Positions 45,961 to 58,314 are shown, counted from the stretch's first letter. The stretch: 64,000 nt of DNA from Pterois miles (GCA_947000775.1 CAMQGK010000058.1:2982001-3046000); one strand, 5' to 3'. Program-made: numbers and translations. Notes: generated from the letters alone by a model not told the origin.

Positions 45961-46652
45961 CACCAGGTGCCAGATGCATAAATGACGTGTACGCACACAA
46001 ACCAGGCGTACCTGCACAGTTTTCAAGAGACAGAGTGGGTGATATAAGGTGGACATGAAATATAAGGTGAAAGACAACCTTATAATAAAGGTTACAGGCC
46101 CCATTTACAAACTTAATTTTAAATTATCTATAAGTGATTTTTTTTATCATTCTGTTTATTTACATTATTTACATTGGAGCCATTATTTTCCCTGTCAACT
46201 GTGTAAACTCGGTTTGAATATGAGCTTTAAAGATTATCATTGATCATCCTCCTGACATTTATGATTGTGATAACGCGATGATGGTTTACATGTGATTAAT
46301 TAGTGGTTCTGATGCTATAAATAGCCACAGCCATGCATAATGACAGCTGCTCTGGTGCCGTTAGAGCACCTCGCCGATACAACACAATCTGTGAAATTGC
46401 ACCTCTTCTTTGCCGCTCTCCTCGCTGACAGGTCTAATGGGTGGTGGAGCGGGTACAAGAATCAATATGCAATGTTTTTTAAGGACATTTCTACATCCAT
46501 TTATGGCTATGGAGTGGAGATGAGGTTTGTGCACCCAGCTACACAATGACTGAGACATAAAACAGAATCAGGCATATGTGCAGCATATTTCTGTCTGTGT
46601 GCATACACAAAACTGTGTATGCACACAGAGTTTTATGCATCTGGCCCCAGGT
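45961..46652. mobile_element. Probable TIR DNA element (GCCAGATGCATAAA ends)
   Basis: GTGCCAGATGCATAAATGACG near 45968 pairs with TTTTATGCATCTGGCCCC near 46631, and TGTACGCAC with GTATGCACAC just inside. No confident target duplication. The 69-codon frame at 46340 has no known domain. Confidence 0.5.
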
Positions 46653-47947
46653 CTCAGCTCTGGTAGAGACGGGTAAACTCAAACTATTGTTTCTGTCATA
46701 AGGCTCAGCATGAATCCAAAGACAGACACTTGCAAGTTGTTGGTACTGACTGATTTCATATATTTTAGGATCAACACATGAATGCCAGTGCCACCCATGC
46801 ATTCACATTTAATAAGTAGGCTAAATTGTGGACTTGATGTCAAGGGTCTCCATTTTGTCCAAGAGAGTGACACAAAATAATGAAATCTATTGAGACACAC
46901 TTGATGAAACTGCATATTTAGCCCCTATATTCAGTTTGGCTGCTGCTGCTTCTGCCACACTGACTGGTTTCACTTAGTCGAGAGCAACTATCCTGTACAG
47001 CTTATCTTCCACATTACCGGCGTCTGGCTTTCAAGCTAGTTTGTGGATCATCATCATTACATCATTTATCATCAGATTTTTCTTTTCCTTACTTACCATG
47101 TCACAGTTTTACATGAACAGTGTGTAGTTAATGTGTAGCTGATGTGTAGTGCATAAGCTGTTTGCAAATTCACTTTTCCTGCTATCACATGTCAAAATGT
47201 CAACTGTTATCAGGGCTGAGCAACCGATCTGAGACACATCCATGTCTCCTGACATCTAAATGCAATCAACAATCTGACAGAAGGTACTGCTAGGCAGGCT
47301 GCATAGGTCCTACTCCAGAGTCCCTAATCTCCAGGATCAGGACTGAGAACCAAAACTGAAAGTGGAAAGTGCCTTAATAGCCAGACAGCAACCTGCTACA
47401 AAAGAGCCACAGACTCAGCAACCCACACTAGGTTTCTTGCTAAACCCTCCTTCATATCTAACATAGATCTTGTCCTGCACCATAACTTGTTGAACCAGCA
47501 ACCAAATAAACATTCAATAGGGAAAAGTGCACTGCTGTCATCAGTTTACAGGCTAAATCGCTATCAAGCAGCCCAGCAGCCATTCAAATGCCGGTACAGC
47601 CCCGGCGGCGTGGGCGGGCAATGGGGGGCCGTGCCCACCCACAGAGTTTTTCACCTTGGAGTGGCCGTCACTCTGTTATTTCTATCTCTACTTGTCGATC
47701 GTACAATTCAACCAATACAACCAACGAATGAGGCAACTGCTAGCCAATTACAGGTAGGGGCGGGTCACTGAGTCATACGGTTGTGCTGTGGTCACTGTCG
47801 TTAGTGTGGCATGGATACTGGGAATTATGTCCAAAAAAATAGGAGGACAAGAAGTGATGACGGCATGAACAAGAGTGAGCAGGAAGCAGCCGCCAAGCAG
47901 CCGTCAACAGTAACACTGAAGTAAATGTTCATGCTCGGAGCGTTAGT

Positions 47948-47950
<3 letters not shown>
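46653..47950. other. APBA1 intron 1
   Basis: 47590-47650 is GC-rich (CCCCGGCGGCGTGGGCGGGC). It may be the edge of a DNA element, but no matching end was identified. No gene seen. Confidence 0.4.
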
Positions 47951-47978
<28 letters not shown>

Positions 47979-48030
47979 AAGATATTCCTTTATTAGTCCC
48001 ACGAGGGGAAATTCAATTTTTTCACTTTGT
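47951..48030 (-). repeat. (GAA)n run plus non-LTR 3' tail
   Basis: A GAA run (47951-47982) adjoins GATATTCCTTTATTAGTCCC and GAGGGGAAATTCAA. On the minus strand this reads as a LINE 3' end followed by a (TTC)n tail, related to 21050-21098. Confidence 0.6.
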
Positions 48031-48236
48031 TGTTAACTTATACACGGTACATGCAGACCCGAACACACACATTAACGCTCCTAGCTTGAACGTACACTTG
48101 TTTTTTGTTTGTTTATTCGATTTTGGGATGTAGTGCCCCTTTTTAGTGAGAGAAAAAATATTTCTCAGCACTGCTGGAGTGGTCACAGAGCCACTGTTCA
48201 GCCTGAAGCAAATAAAATTTAGGTTGAAAAAGTGTG

Positions 48237-48932
48237 AGGGACGCCAGAGGGACGCCAGAGGGACGTCAGAGGGACTCCAGAGGGACGTCAGAGGGACGTC
48301 AGAGGGACGTCAGAGGGACTCCAGAGGGACGTCAGAGGGACGTCAGAGGGACGTCAGAGGGACGTCAGATGGACTCCAGAGGGACTCCAGAGGGACGTCA
48401 GAGGGACGTCAGAGGGACTCCAGAGGGACGTCAGAGGGATGTCAGAGGGACTCCAGAGGGACGTCAGAGGGACGCCAGAGGGACGTCAGAGGGACTCCAG
48501 AGGGACGTCAAAGGGACGTCAGAGGGACTCCAGAGGGACGTTACAGGGACGTCAGAGGGACTCCAGAGGGACGTCAGATGGACTCCAGAGGGACTCCAGA
48601 GGGACTCCAGAAGGACTCCAGAGGGACGTTACAGGGACGTCAGAGGGACGTCAGAGGGACGTCAGATGGACTCCAGAGGGACTCCAGAGGGACTCCAGAG
48701 GGACGTTACAGGGACGTCAGAGGGACGTCAGAGGGACGTCAGATGGACTCCAGAGGGACTCCAGAGGGACGTCAGAGGGACGCCAGAGGGACATTACAGG
48801 GACGTCAGAGGGACGTCAGAGGGACGCCAGAGGGACATTACAGGGACGTCAGAGGGACGTCAGAGGGACATTACAGGGACGTCAGAGGGACGTCAGAGGG
48901 ACGCCAGAGGGACGTTACAGGGACGTCAGAGA
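48237..48932 (+). repeat. 11-bp minisatellite, about 63 copies
   Basis: The unit is AGGGACGTCAG with variants GACTCC, GACGCC, GACGTTAC and GACATTAC in the middle. Since 11 is not a multiple of 3 and no variant makes a stop in the plus frames, all three plus frames stay open for 500-850 bp and encode an 11-residue repeat (RGTSEGRQRDV). No start context, no homology: not a gene. Most units contain the CpG palindrome GACGTC. GACGTTAC-bearing units recur at 48537, 48625 and 48702, 8 and 7 units apart, showing higher-order duplication. Confidence 0.97.
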
Positions 48933-50754
48933 GGAGTGCAAGTGTTCCTAAGCGCCTATTTTTCACAGCTGTGCCCCTGAGATAAAACCAGTTCAACTTT
49001 TGGAGAGGACGTGAAGAGGAACAGTCGATCGCAGCCAACAAATACATTATATTTTCTTTCTTTCGTTAATGTATATGGTAAATAGCCTATATGGAGTTGA
49101 AAAGTTATTACGTTATTCACTTTAGTGTAGAGTCACCCAGAGCTTTACCACTTGCCCCACAGACTTTATTTGCTTCATCGTTTATGTTTATTATTTATCT
49201 GGGTGAAAGGTCAGCCACAGTCACAGAGAAACTAAGCCACAGGATTTACATGCAGGAAATGCAGTTATGTTTGTTTTGACTTTGTCATTGAGGCTTTTAC
49301 TGCTAAATTAAGGCAACTTTATCATCATCATCATCATCATCATCACAGTGCAGAGTTTTTGGCTGCTTAGTAACAGCAGGTCCAACAGGACCTCAACCTC
49401 CCAACCTCTTTAGATGAAAGGATGAAAGTAACACGGCTGGAGTTTCCCACGTTTTAGAAGCAGCAGGTGAACGGCCCCTTATTCTTCACCACTACTGCTA
49501 ACAGAACACTGTCCAGCCATTGCTTAATGTGCAACAATTAGGGGGCTCTATTGGTTTAAATGGAATATAATATTAATAAATGTTTTCTTTACTGTATAAT
49601 ACCATAATCATTGTGTTTTTGCATAGAATGAGCCGTTTATAGCTACACAGGGAGCGGATCCTCTTCACAGAGTCCACCATGTTGCACCACCTTGTTTCTC
49701 CAGTAATCCAGAAGCAAACACTATTATCTTTTCCTGCCTGAGCCAGAGTTGACAACGTTACTCACTGCCGTCACCACTCTCTCTTGCTTCATAACTCACT
49801 TCCAACACACACACACACACACTCTGCACACTGGCCCTGATCCAAATGACCTATGTTACTCTTACAATAGCTGGCTCTAGAAAGGACCGTTCACGTTCTC
49901 ACGTCGGCCACCATTGTTCTCCTACAGGCTTGGCACACAAGGGAGGCTTCATTTGGTTGCTTTCTGCAACCTCACTGCTCGATAGCGTCAGATCCTTTCA
50001 GCTAGAGCACAAGCTTGTTTATGGTTGTGTCTAGATGGTAACCCTCGATTTGTGAAACTCTCACGAGATGGTGGAGGTCACGCATTGACCTTGAATGGTT
50101 AAGGTTCGGATAGGTCGGTGATAAGAAGTTTTCATGAATCTAGGGTTGCCATTGAGAGATGTTTGTTTCTTCTGCCCAGCTTACCAGCTGCTGTCAATCA
50201 AACTCAGACAATGCCACAACTCACGAGCTGCTGAGAGGAAAAGGAGCATTTATGCTATTTCCCCCAAACCTTTTTCTTCCTTTCAAAGAAAACATTTTGA
50301 CTGCAAAAAGGGAATGAGTAAATGTGATTTCAGATTTAAGGGCGAGTTCACATTTAAAGGTCCAGTTCCTGAATCAAACCAATGATACACATTTTCGGGT
50401 CCGGTTTGCATTCACAGAGGCATAACTGGTCCAGAAACTGTACTCCAAAGTCATTTGATGGAAATGTTTGATTACTGGTCATACAGTTGCCTTGACATGT
50501 GTGATGTGCTTCCCTCTGCAGGGACAAGAGTGTGTGAATGAAGCAAAGTTGTTCAATTTTACTTATTTAATGCTTGGCTAGTTAGCTAGCTATCTTGCTA
50601 ATTCCACCATGCTTTCACGCTGCACTGGTTAGCCAAACGTCAGGCTGATGGCGAGCCGCTAGGAGAATACGGAGCTGCCGACCGCTCTCCTGCCGGTGAA
50701 CTAGTTTCCTAGTGGCGGGGAGTGAGGTGGAGGAACTGGTCAAAGGGTGAACTA
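48933..50754. other. APBA1 intron 1, near promoter
   Basis: Holds a short ATC run (49321-49345), a CA run near 49805, and at 50340-50460 a segment with TTCACATTTAAAGGTCCAG and TTCGGGTCCGGTTTGC that may be the far side of the family A element. No gene recognised. Confidence 0.45.
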
Positions 50755-51070
50755 GCTAGCCATTATTGTGGTCTGGTGAACTGTAAATTTATCAAACACA
50801 CAGAAGGCAACTGGTGAACCAGTCACCAAAGGAGGAAAAGCATAAATGGTACGCTTCCTGTGACTGGATCGATGGTGTTCACACCAGAACTGAACCATTA
50901 ACTTGACACTGGTCCGAGTCCACCCCTTCGAGGTGGACCAGAGAGCAGCTATTTGTCCCGTACCAGAGTTCAAGTCCAGCGTCCACACCGACCCAAACGA
51001 ACCGCACCAAAGGGGGTCAACGCTGCAGGGTTCAGACCAGCCGGACTAAACGAGGCCGGTGTGAACGGCA
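50755..51070 (-). repeat. Dispersed repeat family A, copy 2
   Basis: Reverse-complement copy of 1025-1400. Better preserved than copy 1 in the GACTGGTTCACCAGTTGCC region. It ends about 650 bp on the intron side of the proposed APBA1 first exon. Confidence 0.7.
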
Positions 51071-51181
51071 GAATGTAGATTTTCCAGTATGGTTTCAGGA
51101 CATGGTAAACCAGGTTTTGCCTGTTGCATGAGGTGATGCAACCCAGACTGACTGCACAACAGCAACCTGCAGCATCTCTGT

Positions 51182-51223
51182 CAACAACAACAACAACAAG
51201 AGCAGCAGCAGCAGCAGCAGCAG
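51182..51223 (+). repeat. (CAA)n and (CAG)n microsatellite
   Basis: CAA units (51182-51199) followed by CAG units (about 51202-51223). Confidence 0.95.
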
Positions 51224-51419
51224 CCCAGGGCAGGCTGTCTCTGCAGGACTCCCTGTATGTGTCACTAGGTGATGGCAGCCAGACTGGAGTCCTGGTTTGA
51301 CAGAAACACAACCCAGGAAGCACCGACTCAACCAGGCCAGATTGTTGACTGGATTGTGGTTAGCCCTGCTGGGACTGCACCTGCCAACAACAGGGCCTCT
51401 ATGGGCCGATTCACCAAGT

Positions 51420-51860
51420 CAACCCGGTGAGCGGTCCCGCCTCGTCCCGGCACAAAGCCTCTATACAGCCAGCGCTGCGTTTCCGTCCATCTGAGTCCCG
51501 GTATGGCGTTTCCTCTGAAACGTGCCGTTATCTTTCCCTGTAGCCACTCCTCAAACAGTCAACAAACCGAGCGGCGACCGCGCACGTCCCCACGGCTCCC
51601 GCGGCTCCCACCGCAACACAGCCGCCACGGAGCTGGTCGCCGCTCCGTACCACCGTGTGGTGCCGGAGGTGTCGGCGGACTGCGAGCCCCGCTGGAGCCG
51701 AACGAGAGGCGAACTCACCTGCTTTCATCAGCAGCGATGTTGCTGCAAGCTGGAGGTCCGCTCCGCCGCAGCCACACCATCCTCCATCTTCCCTGTAGCA
51801 GCTGCTGTCTCTCCGTCCGTCTGTGCGTGTGCGTGCGTGTGCATGTGTGTGTATGTGTGT
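51420..51860 (-). promoter_or_regulatory. APBA1: CpG-rich region, probable APBA1 promoter
   Basis: The only long CpG-dense, GC-rich stretch in this part of the window. It surrounds the proposed non-coding exon and lies upstream of the APBA1 coding exon on the minus strand. A GT-rich tract (about 51825-51870) follows on the upstream side. No TATA box seen. Promoter role is inference. Confidence 0.5.
51719..51850 (-). other. APBA1: Proposed APBA1 non-coding exon 1 (5' limit unknown)
   Basis: The exon ends at a full-consensus donor AAAGCAG|GTGAGT and would join the acceptor at 27306, removing a 24.4-kb intron. The upstream limit is a guess. It contains upstream ATGs at 51787 (19 codons, closed within the exon), 51780 (31 codons, ending at 27273 after splicing) and 51728 (11 codons, ending at 27281 after splicing). 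Plus-strand frames here (51503-51983) are GC-driven shadows. Confidence 0.5.
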
Positions 51861-52064
51861 GTGTGTCGCCCCTCCTTCCTCTCCCCGCCACCGTCACATC
51901 ATTGGACACGACAAATAGTCCGTCCACTGTCTGAAGCGCTGTTAAGTCTTGTCAGGGCTTCAGAAATGTGGAAATCCATGTGATTCAAAAATACATCAGT
52001 CAGACAATGAAATAATCCCGTAAAACCAGAAAAAAGGAGTTAAAATGAAAACATTCGTGTTAAA

Positions 52065-52535
52065 GTGGCAGTAGCTGGTATATAGTCGGTATATTTTTGG
52101 CACCACTGAGCAAGAAATCAATAATAACCCTTCAGCATCATGTAATTCAGGTGTTGTGAGAGAAAACTGGACTCTGCAGCTCCTCGTGGCTGTGACGGGA
52201 AACTTTGACCAATCACAGGTCATTTCAGAGAGCACGTTCCTATTGGCTGCGCTCCAGCTGGTGGGCGGTGCTTAGCATTTCCTCAACACCTCTCAACATG
52301 GCCACGGGGTCACAAACTGTCTCATATTACAGCTAAACATTAACTATAAGATGTTTCTGTAAACATCTGAGCAGAGAAATAGTCATCACAGTAACAGAAC
52401 ATTGATTCATATTTGATCAGCGCCGCCTGGTTTGACCGTTTGGTCGGAGTTGGTGAGTCATAGATCAGCTCTGATTGGTGGTTTTCCTCCAGTCTGTGAA
52501 ATCTTGTAGATGCCGTTCTGACCACCGGAGGACAC
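52065..52535 (+). repeat. Dispersed repeat family B, copy 3
   Basis: Shares CCAATCACAGGTCATTTCAG, CCTATTGGCTGCGCTCCAGC and TTGATTCATATTTGATCAGC with the copies at 20575 and 23725. Its 5' part (52080-52190) also matches about 19890-19990. It begins about 200 bp upstream of the proposed APBA1 exon. Confidence 0.7.
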
Positions 52536-52714
52536 AGACACAAAAATTATTATTATTTTTTTACAGGTTACCTGTCTCATGCACTACTGTCAGGATACAG
52601 TCACCATTTTTATAGATATTTTTCAGTCACATTTGCTCCATACCACACTACAGTTTTTTTCAGCACATGCATGATTTGTATTACTTACCTGGCAGGGGAG
52701 AACCATGATGAAGA

Positions 52715-52853
52715 AGGTGGTCCACTCAGGAGGCTCGTCCATTGCTCTCCGGTTGTGCTGACCCTTGTGAATTCCCAAAATGTGGGAATCTCAACTGTTC
52801 TTTTTCCCCTCCGGGGATTAATAAAGGTTCAACTTATCTTATCTTATTATTTT
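52715..52853 (+). repeat. Non-LTR retrotransposon 3' end
   Basis: Ends CCGGGGATTAATAAAGGTTC followed by TTATCTTATC, the usual shape of a fish LINE 3' end. Only the tail is present. Confidence 0.65.
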
Positions 52854-53623
52854 ACATGACTGACCACAAAAGTCTCATTCTCATCTCATTTATTCATTCT
52901 TCATTATGGTCAAGACTAAATTTGTTTGAATCTAGATATTTAAATCTAGTGAAAACAAATACTAAACCACATTTATAACATTTTTTTTTGCATTATTTTA
53001 TGTTTTGCCCCAAAATGATGAAATACTAAGACATTTAGTCTGAAACATATCCAAACATGTGCAACGTGTAGTCAAAGTACATAAACGCTTCGTTGTCAAA
53101 CTCCTCAAAGTCCAAGAAATTGTCTGAGGACATGATCTCAGAGCATTTAAATATGCATACTGAGTATAATTAAATTAATCATTGTAGTCTATAGTTACAG
53201 AATGTTGTGCTTTTATTCATGAACATTTCATGTTTGATTTAGTTTTAATCCATACAAATTTCATATAGAATTGTACACATTTACACCACTACTAAAACTT
53301 CAGATGTGGATGTCCAATCAGTGTCGATATGTAGCAGATTGAAGCGATAAATTCCTCAGTGCTATATTAACTGAGAAATCTGAGTTCTCCTGCTGCATTA
53401 TCTGTTGTACTTCCTGCGTCCAGTGATGTAGCTCATCATTCTGCTGCATAAGTTACTCTGCATAATGGTTTTACTCCTCACTTGGACAGACGAATTCAAA
53501 GACAACCAAGGCAGATGACCACTGAGTGGGTAGTTTTGTCACCTCACGCTATTGTAAGCTGTTTTGGTGAGTTGCCTTTTAGCGTCATGCCGAGTGAATT
53601 TAAGTTGGGCATTTACTGTAAAA

Positions 53624-53902
53624 GGGCTACATGGTGGTGCAGTGGTTAGCACTCTCGCCTCACAGCAAGAGAGTCGTAGGTTCGATTCCAGCTTGGGACT
53701 CTTCTGTGTGGAGTTTGCATGTTCTCCCCGTGTAAGCGTGGGTTCTCTCCGGGTACTCCGGCTTCCTCCCACAGTCCAAAGACATGCTGTTTAGGTTAAT
53801 TGATGACTCTAAATTGCCTGTAGGTGTGGATGTGAGCGTGAATGGTTGTCTGTCTCGATGTGCCCTGCGATGGACTGGCGACCTGTCCAGTACACTACAG
53901 TA
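53624..53902 (+). repeat. Interspersed repeat with Pol III-like boxes (copy 2)
   Basis: GGTGGTGCAGTGGTTAGCAC (box-A-like) and GGTTCGATTCC (box-B-like) followed by the TGTGTGGAGTTTGCATGTTC to GATGGACTGGCGACCTGTCC body. Reverse of 4035-4402, truncated at the 3' side. Not a tRNA gene: no cloverleaf could be drawn. Confidence 0.75.
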
Positions 53903-56900
53903 TGTTTTGACTGGGTAGCTCAGTAGCTCATGCTCAATGCATCCTGGGACATGTAGGCACTGCAGGAACAGCTCTGCAAGCGGGAGAAATCAGCTTCCTC
54001 AGTCAATGTAGCTGAGGAATTTATTACTTCAGTGGACTACATTTACCATCAGCACTGACTGGGCATCCACATAAAAGGTTTTCCCTTGTTGTTAGGTGTG
54101 TTTCATTGCTTCATCAGATGTATTTGTAACATGAAGTGTTCCCAAAGGTCCAGTTTTCTCATATTCTGACAGGGCACCTCCCCATGGACTGTCACTCCCG
54201 GACTGCCTTCAATCAGGTCTTTCACTCCTCTTCTTGTTAATCCATGTCCTCGGCCCCCCTGCCAATCCAGGGGCACATCTCCAGGCTAGGGAGCCAATAA
54301 CAGCGAGCAAATTGCAAACTGCAATTTGTGAAATCTGCTCTGAGATCTGCATTAACTCTTGCGAGACTCGCTGTCCAATGACCTGTCTGAACCTGAAGCA
54401 TTCAAGGTCAGGTCCTAACCTTAACCATTCGAGAACAATGCTAAACCATAACCATCTCACAAGAGTCTCCTTAGTTTACTGGCTCACTTCTAGCCACTCC
54501 CAACAACCTGGGGCAGCTTGGATTTAGCCTGAGTAGTGCACCTCGCTGCCTCTTTTTGCTAACTTCTTGTTTTGATGTGAGCACTTAAAAACTTAATAGA
54601 GAAAAACTTAAGAGAAAAACATCCATTTTCAAACTCTCATTTATCCAGTCATATGTTCACTACTTCCCAAACACATGCAATTTCGTTAAAACCTTACTAT
54701 TTGAAACACTGCGCAAGCCCAGCACAAGTCTGTGGCTTCATGTCGTCGGCTTCCATTGAAAATGTCGCTCGTATTGTGAACATGACACTCGCTTGCTTGT
54801 TAAGTTCACTTTTGCGACGTTTGAGACTTTGGGGCAGCGATGGACTAGACAGTGGCTGATGTCTGTCTCCGCTGCTTTAATTACAGTATATGGTGGCATG
54901 CCGGCCTCACAGCGACCGAGTGTCGATAACTGTTAACAAGGCCCACATTCACACATTAGTTGCAACGGATACATTCCAAACACCTTTCACCAAAAACATG
55001 AGCGCGTACAATGAACGTGCTCTTTTAGTGCATTAATGCACAACACTGAAATGGACCGATCACACTGAAAATGAGCATGATGTGTCCACAACGACCCGGG
55101 TCTCCTCACAGTTGATCTGATCCAGATTGACAAATTGTCAAACCTCTGAGAAAGAATATCACTCTTAATCTAATCTAAGCTGAAATCATATCCTACAATT
55201 CTGATTTTGCTTTACATTATGGGGTATTAAGTGTCCATTGATGAGGGGAAAAATATTTAATTGACTTTAGCGCAACGCTGCAACATACATCTGTAAAAGT
55301 TCAGATCACACCCAGTTATTAAGAGTTGCTCAACCCAGTAGCATTACAGGATAGATAACAGCATGTTTTGAGACGATCTCTCCTGAACTTTCAGTGTTGC
55401 ACTCAGCTGCTGGGCCTGCATACAAGAATGTGATGATACGATATGTATGCCGATACAGAGGTTATGATTCAATATATTGTGATATATTGCGATACTGTTA
55501 AGCAAGGCAGTAGGATTTACTTTTGATTTTATCACAGTCCCTGTAACATCCAATATCATAGCACTACTGTGAGAGGGCACATACACTGAGACAACACATC
55601 TTTGCAAATGAAATCAAGTACTGACTGGGTTGGTATTTACATGTAAACTGTTCATTACGAATCAATGGTTTTTGAGAATCAATACAGTATCACAAGGTAT
55701 AATATTATATATAATACACTCAGTATTTTCTTACACCCATATTGCTGGCATGAAAGGTGACAGAAATAGTTGTGAAAAGAATGAAAAAAGGAGCTTTAGG
55801 GGTATAAAAAGCTATCTGACTGATTCTCAGGCTTTGTTAAAGTCTTATGCAGTTGCAGTAGTTCATCAAGTCATCCAGGCAGTCACACAAACAAGAAGCC
55901 TCAGTCTCAAAATAAACAGCAGGTAAAAAATACCTTTATCCCAGATGAGCTTTATTTTCTTGGTAAGCAGATGACAAAACACTGAAAGTGAAGATAAAAG
56001 ACTTAAATCTATAAATAAATAGAAAATTAATGAGATGCTAGGGATTATTCATGAAGGACACACCTTCCACTGAAGTAAACCGAAGAATAAATTAGAAAAA
56101 AATTAACCGAAGCTACATTATTCTTTTTAAAAGCTTGTTGAACCTTTAAAAAAACATTTCTGCATAGATAGTCTTGTATTCAAAGTTTGTGTTCTAGGTC
56201 TGCAAGGTTGTTAAAATACCCCCACTATACAGCTCTGATATGCACCCGTTCTTGATGAACAAACCTAAAGAATACATGGCTCAAAAATACTAGTTTCAAG
56301 ATTATCTATGATCATGTACACAGTGATTTGAGGTGATAAAGCATCTTACTTCATAACTCTTACATTGTAGTTTCTAAGAGAAGCTAAGTACATCATGGTA
56401 AGGGTTACATGGAAGCACATGGAGAACACATAATGGGGAGCTTTGCCATTGTTGTCTCCAAGAATGAGCCAATCTAGGCGATCTAATGGACCCACTACAA
56501 CGAGATGTAATGGCACCCAAACTGCATCAGGGGCCCACTGGGACACTGACGCTCCTGCCACATTTAGACGTGATGCATGTGACCACACAGTACATATAGT
56601 GAATGCTAATGTGTCCATGGCTACACTGATGGAACAACATCATCTGTGTAAATGTATGCATTTGTTCACTTGTGTGCCGATACTGTCATTGACAAAGCTA
56701 AACAACTAGTCACAACGACCCATAACATCCTTGGTCAACAAAATGATGAATCCTATTCAAACTGCATGTCTGAATTCTACGTCCTAGGCAACTATCTGGA
56801 ATACAGGTGACTTCAGGTTTGTCAGAATCAAATTCAAGAATACCATTCTTCCCTTATCAATATTGATGAGACGATGTGGTGGGAGGAGCTATCATTGTCA

Positions 56901-57667
56901 CCTTCTACATTATTGAAGGGATGACTGTGCAGATACAATATGTTACAACATGTTTTTAAGAGTGTGCTATAAATTATTCCTCAACACAAAAACAGAATGT
57001 AGACTGTGACCTTTTTGATGTTACCTCTATTTCTGTACACGGTAGAGATAAAGCAGCACGCTAGGACTACGGTTAACTATCCTGGTGCAAAATAACAGAC
57101 AACATTTCAAAAATGGTTTAGCAATAATACCCCACAAAACAATGATTGCCTATTATCATCAAATAGTCCAAAGTGCTGTTCAGTTTTCACCTGTTGCACA
57201 CTACACACCTGCAACAGATGTAGTTGTAGAAACGGCAGCATGTAGCACCAGTGAATGTCGGGAGTCTCGCTTCCCTAGCACTCGATCCTTCAGTACCGCT
57301 AAACTGCTAAAGCTAACATTTCTCTGCTTATATATTTAGTGCTTCAGGTTGGCAGAATGTAAGACTTGCAAGTTAGCTATAACTTCTCACATAGCAAACA
57401 TAACCTGTTATTTAGCCAACGACAAGCTTTTTGGCTTTCTGTTGCAAGCTACTGTAACTTAGCACTTAGCTACATAGTTAGGACTTACTGACAATTCACC
57501 AGTAAAAATCGACCAGAAGCAGCAACCAAGGACCAACAGAGAAGACAAAGAGGAAATGACGTGGTTAACAAATGTTACTGCCTTCAGAATGGAAATCTAA
57601 AGAGTTTCAAAGAAAAACAGGAGTCTGGCTGTGCTTAAAACCTGCCACTACAACAAGTGAGGGCTGA
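53903..57667. other. APBA1-PTAR1 intergenic, mostly unique
   Basis: A fragment with GATACGATATGTATGCCGAT and CAATATATTGTGATATAT pieces (55435-55500) looks like the end of a DNA element. Long AT-rich stretches otherwise; the frames at 55630 and 56443 look like chance. Confidence 0.45.
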
Positions 57668-57715
57668 GTGAATTTCAACACAAACAGATTTTTATTCTAC
57701 GCGTCTGACGACATT

Positions 57716-58111
57716 ATGGAAAAGACCCTGCAGAGAAATAAAGCATTTTTTCTACGTTTCAATAGATCTGCTGTGTTTGTTACTGTGTTCAAGTCCCACT
57801 CAAGGAGAAGTCTTGTTGTGAAATCTGAATATACTCTGACTCAAATAAATACGGGTGGCCATCGATTCAAAGACCTCATCCACATTGTGGAAATCATCTT
57901 AAAACTCAGCCATGACATTGAGAACCTTCTAAGTAACACTAAGCGACGCTATTCCTCTATTCCACCGCTGTCTTCTGGCAACACGTCACCTGGGCAGATT
58001 TCAGAACAGGACTCTTCCTTGAATGAGACACTTATAACAACAATCAGACTCTGTCGTGGCAAAAACAGTACTTTTAGTGGATATAACTGCCGGTGCCAGG
58101 TTGCCATTTGA
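57716..58111 (+). other. Uncharacterised open frame in repeat-like sequence
   Basis: 132 codons from ATG 57716, starting MEKTLQRNKAFFLRFNRSA and ending CRGKNSTFSGYNCRCQVAI. The region 58034-58090 (AACAATCAGACTCTGTCG, ACTTTTAGTGGA) recurs near 63075-63130, so at least the 3' part is repeat. No domain recognised. Probably not a host gene. Confidence 0.2.
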
Positions 58112-58314
58112 TCATTTGCATAGTAGCAATTTAAATTTAAATTAATTTTCCCTACAGTATGGCTAAAAATGCCCCAGACTTGTTGCCACCACTCCACTGC
58201 TCCTCGCCTTTCAGCCAATCACTCGGGACAACGGACTTTTTTTTTAAACTCTGCATATTACAAATAACACTTCATAATAATTGAGTTTTAACAATTTATT
58301 AAATTATATCACAA

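Noticed and set aside
48237..48932. Possible CRISPR-like array
   Set aside because: Units are 11 bp with no unique spacers, and the sequence is a vertebrate intron.
48146..48985. 279-, 248- and 170-codon plus-strand open frames
   Set aside because: All three lie on the 11-bp minisatellite, which has no stop in any plus frame; the peptides are the same 11-residue repeat.
51503..51983. Two overlapping plus-strand frames of about 150 codons
   Set aside because: They sit in a CpG-rich block with GT repeats, overlap each other in different frames and show no domain; better explained as the APBA1 promoter/exon 1 region.
53624..53700. Possible tRNA gene
   Set aside because: Has box-A- and box-B-like motifs but no cloverleaf, and continues into a repeat body found again at 4035-4402.
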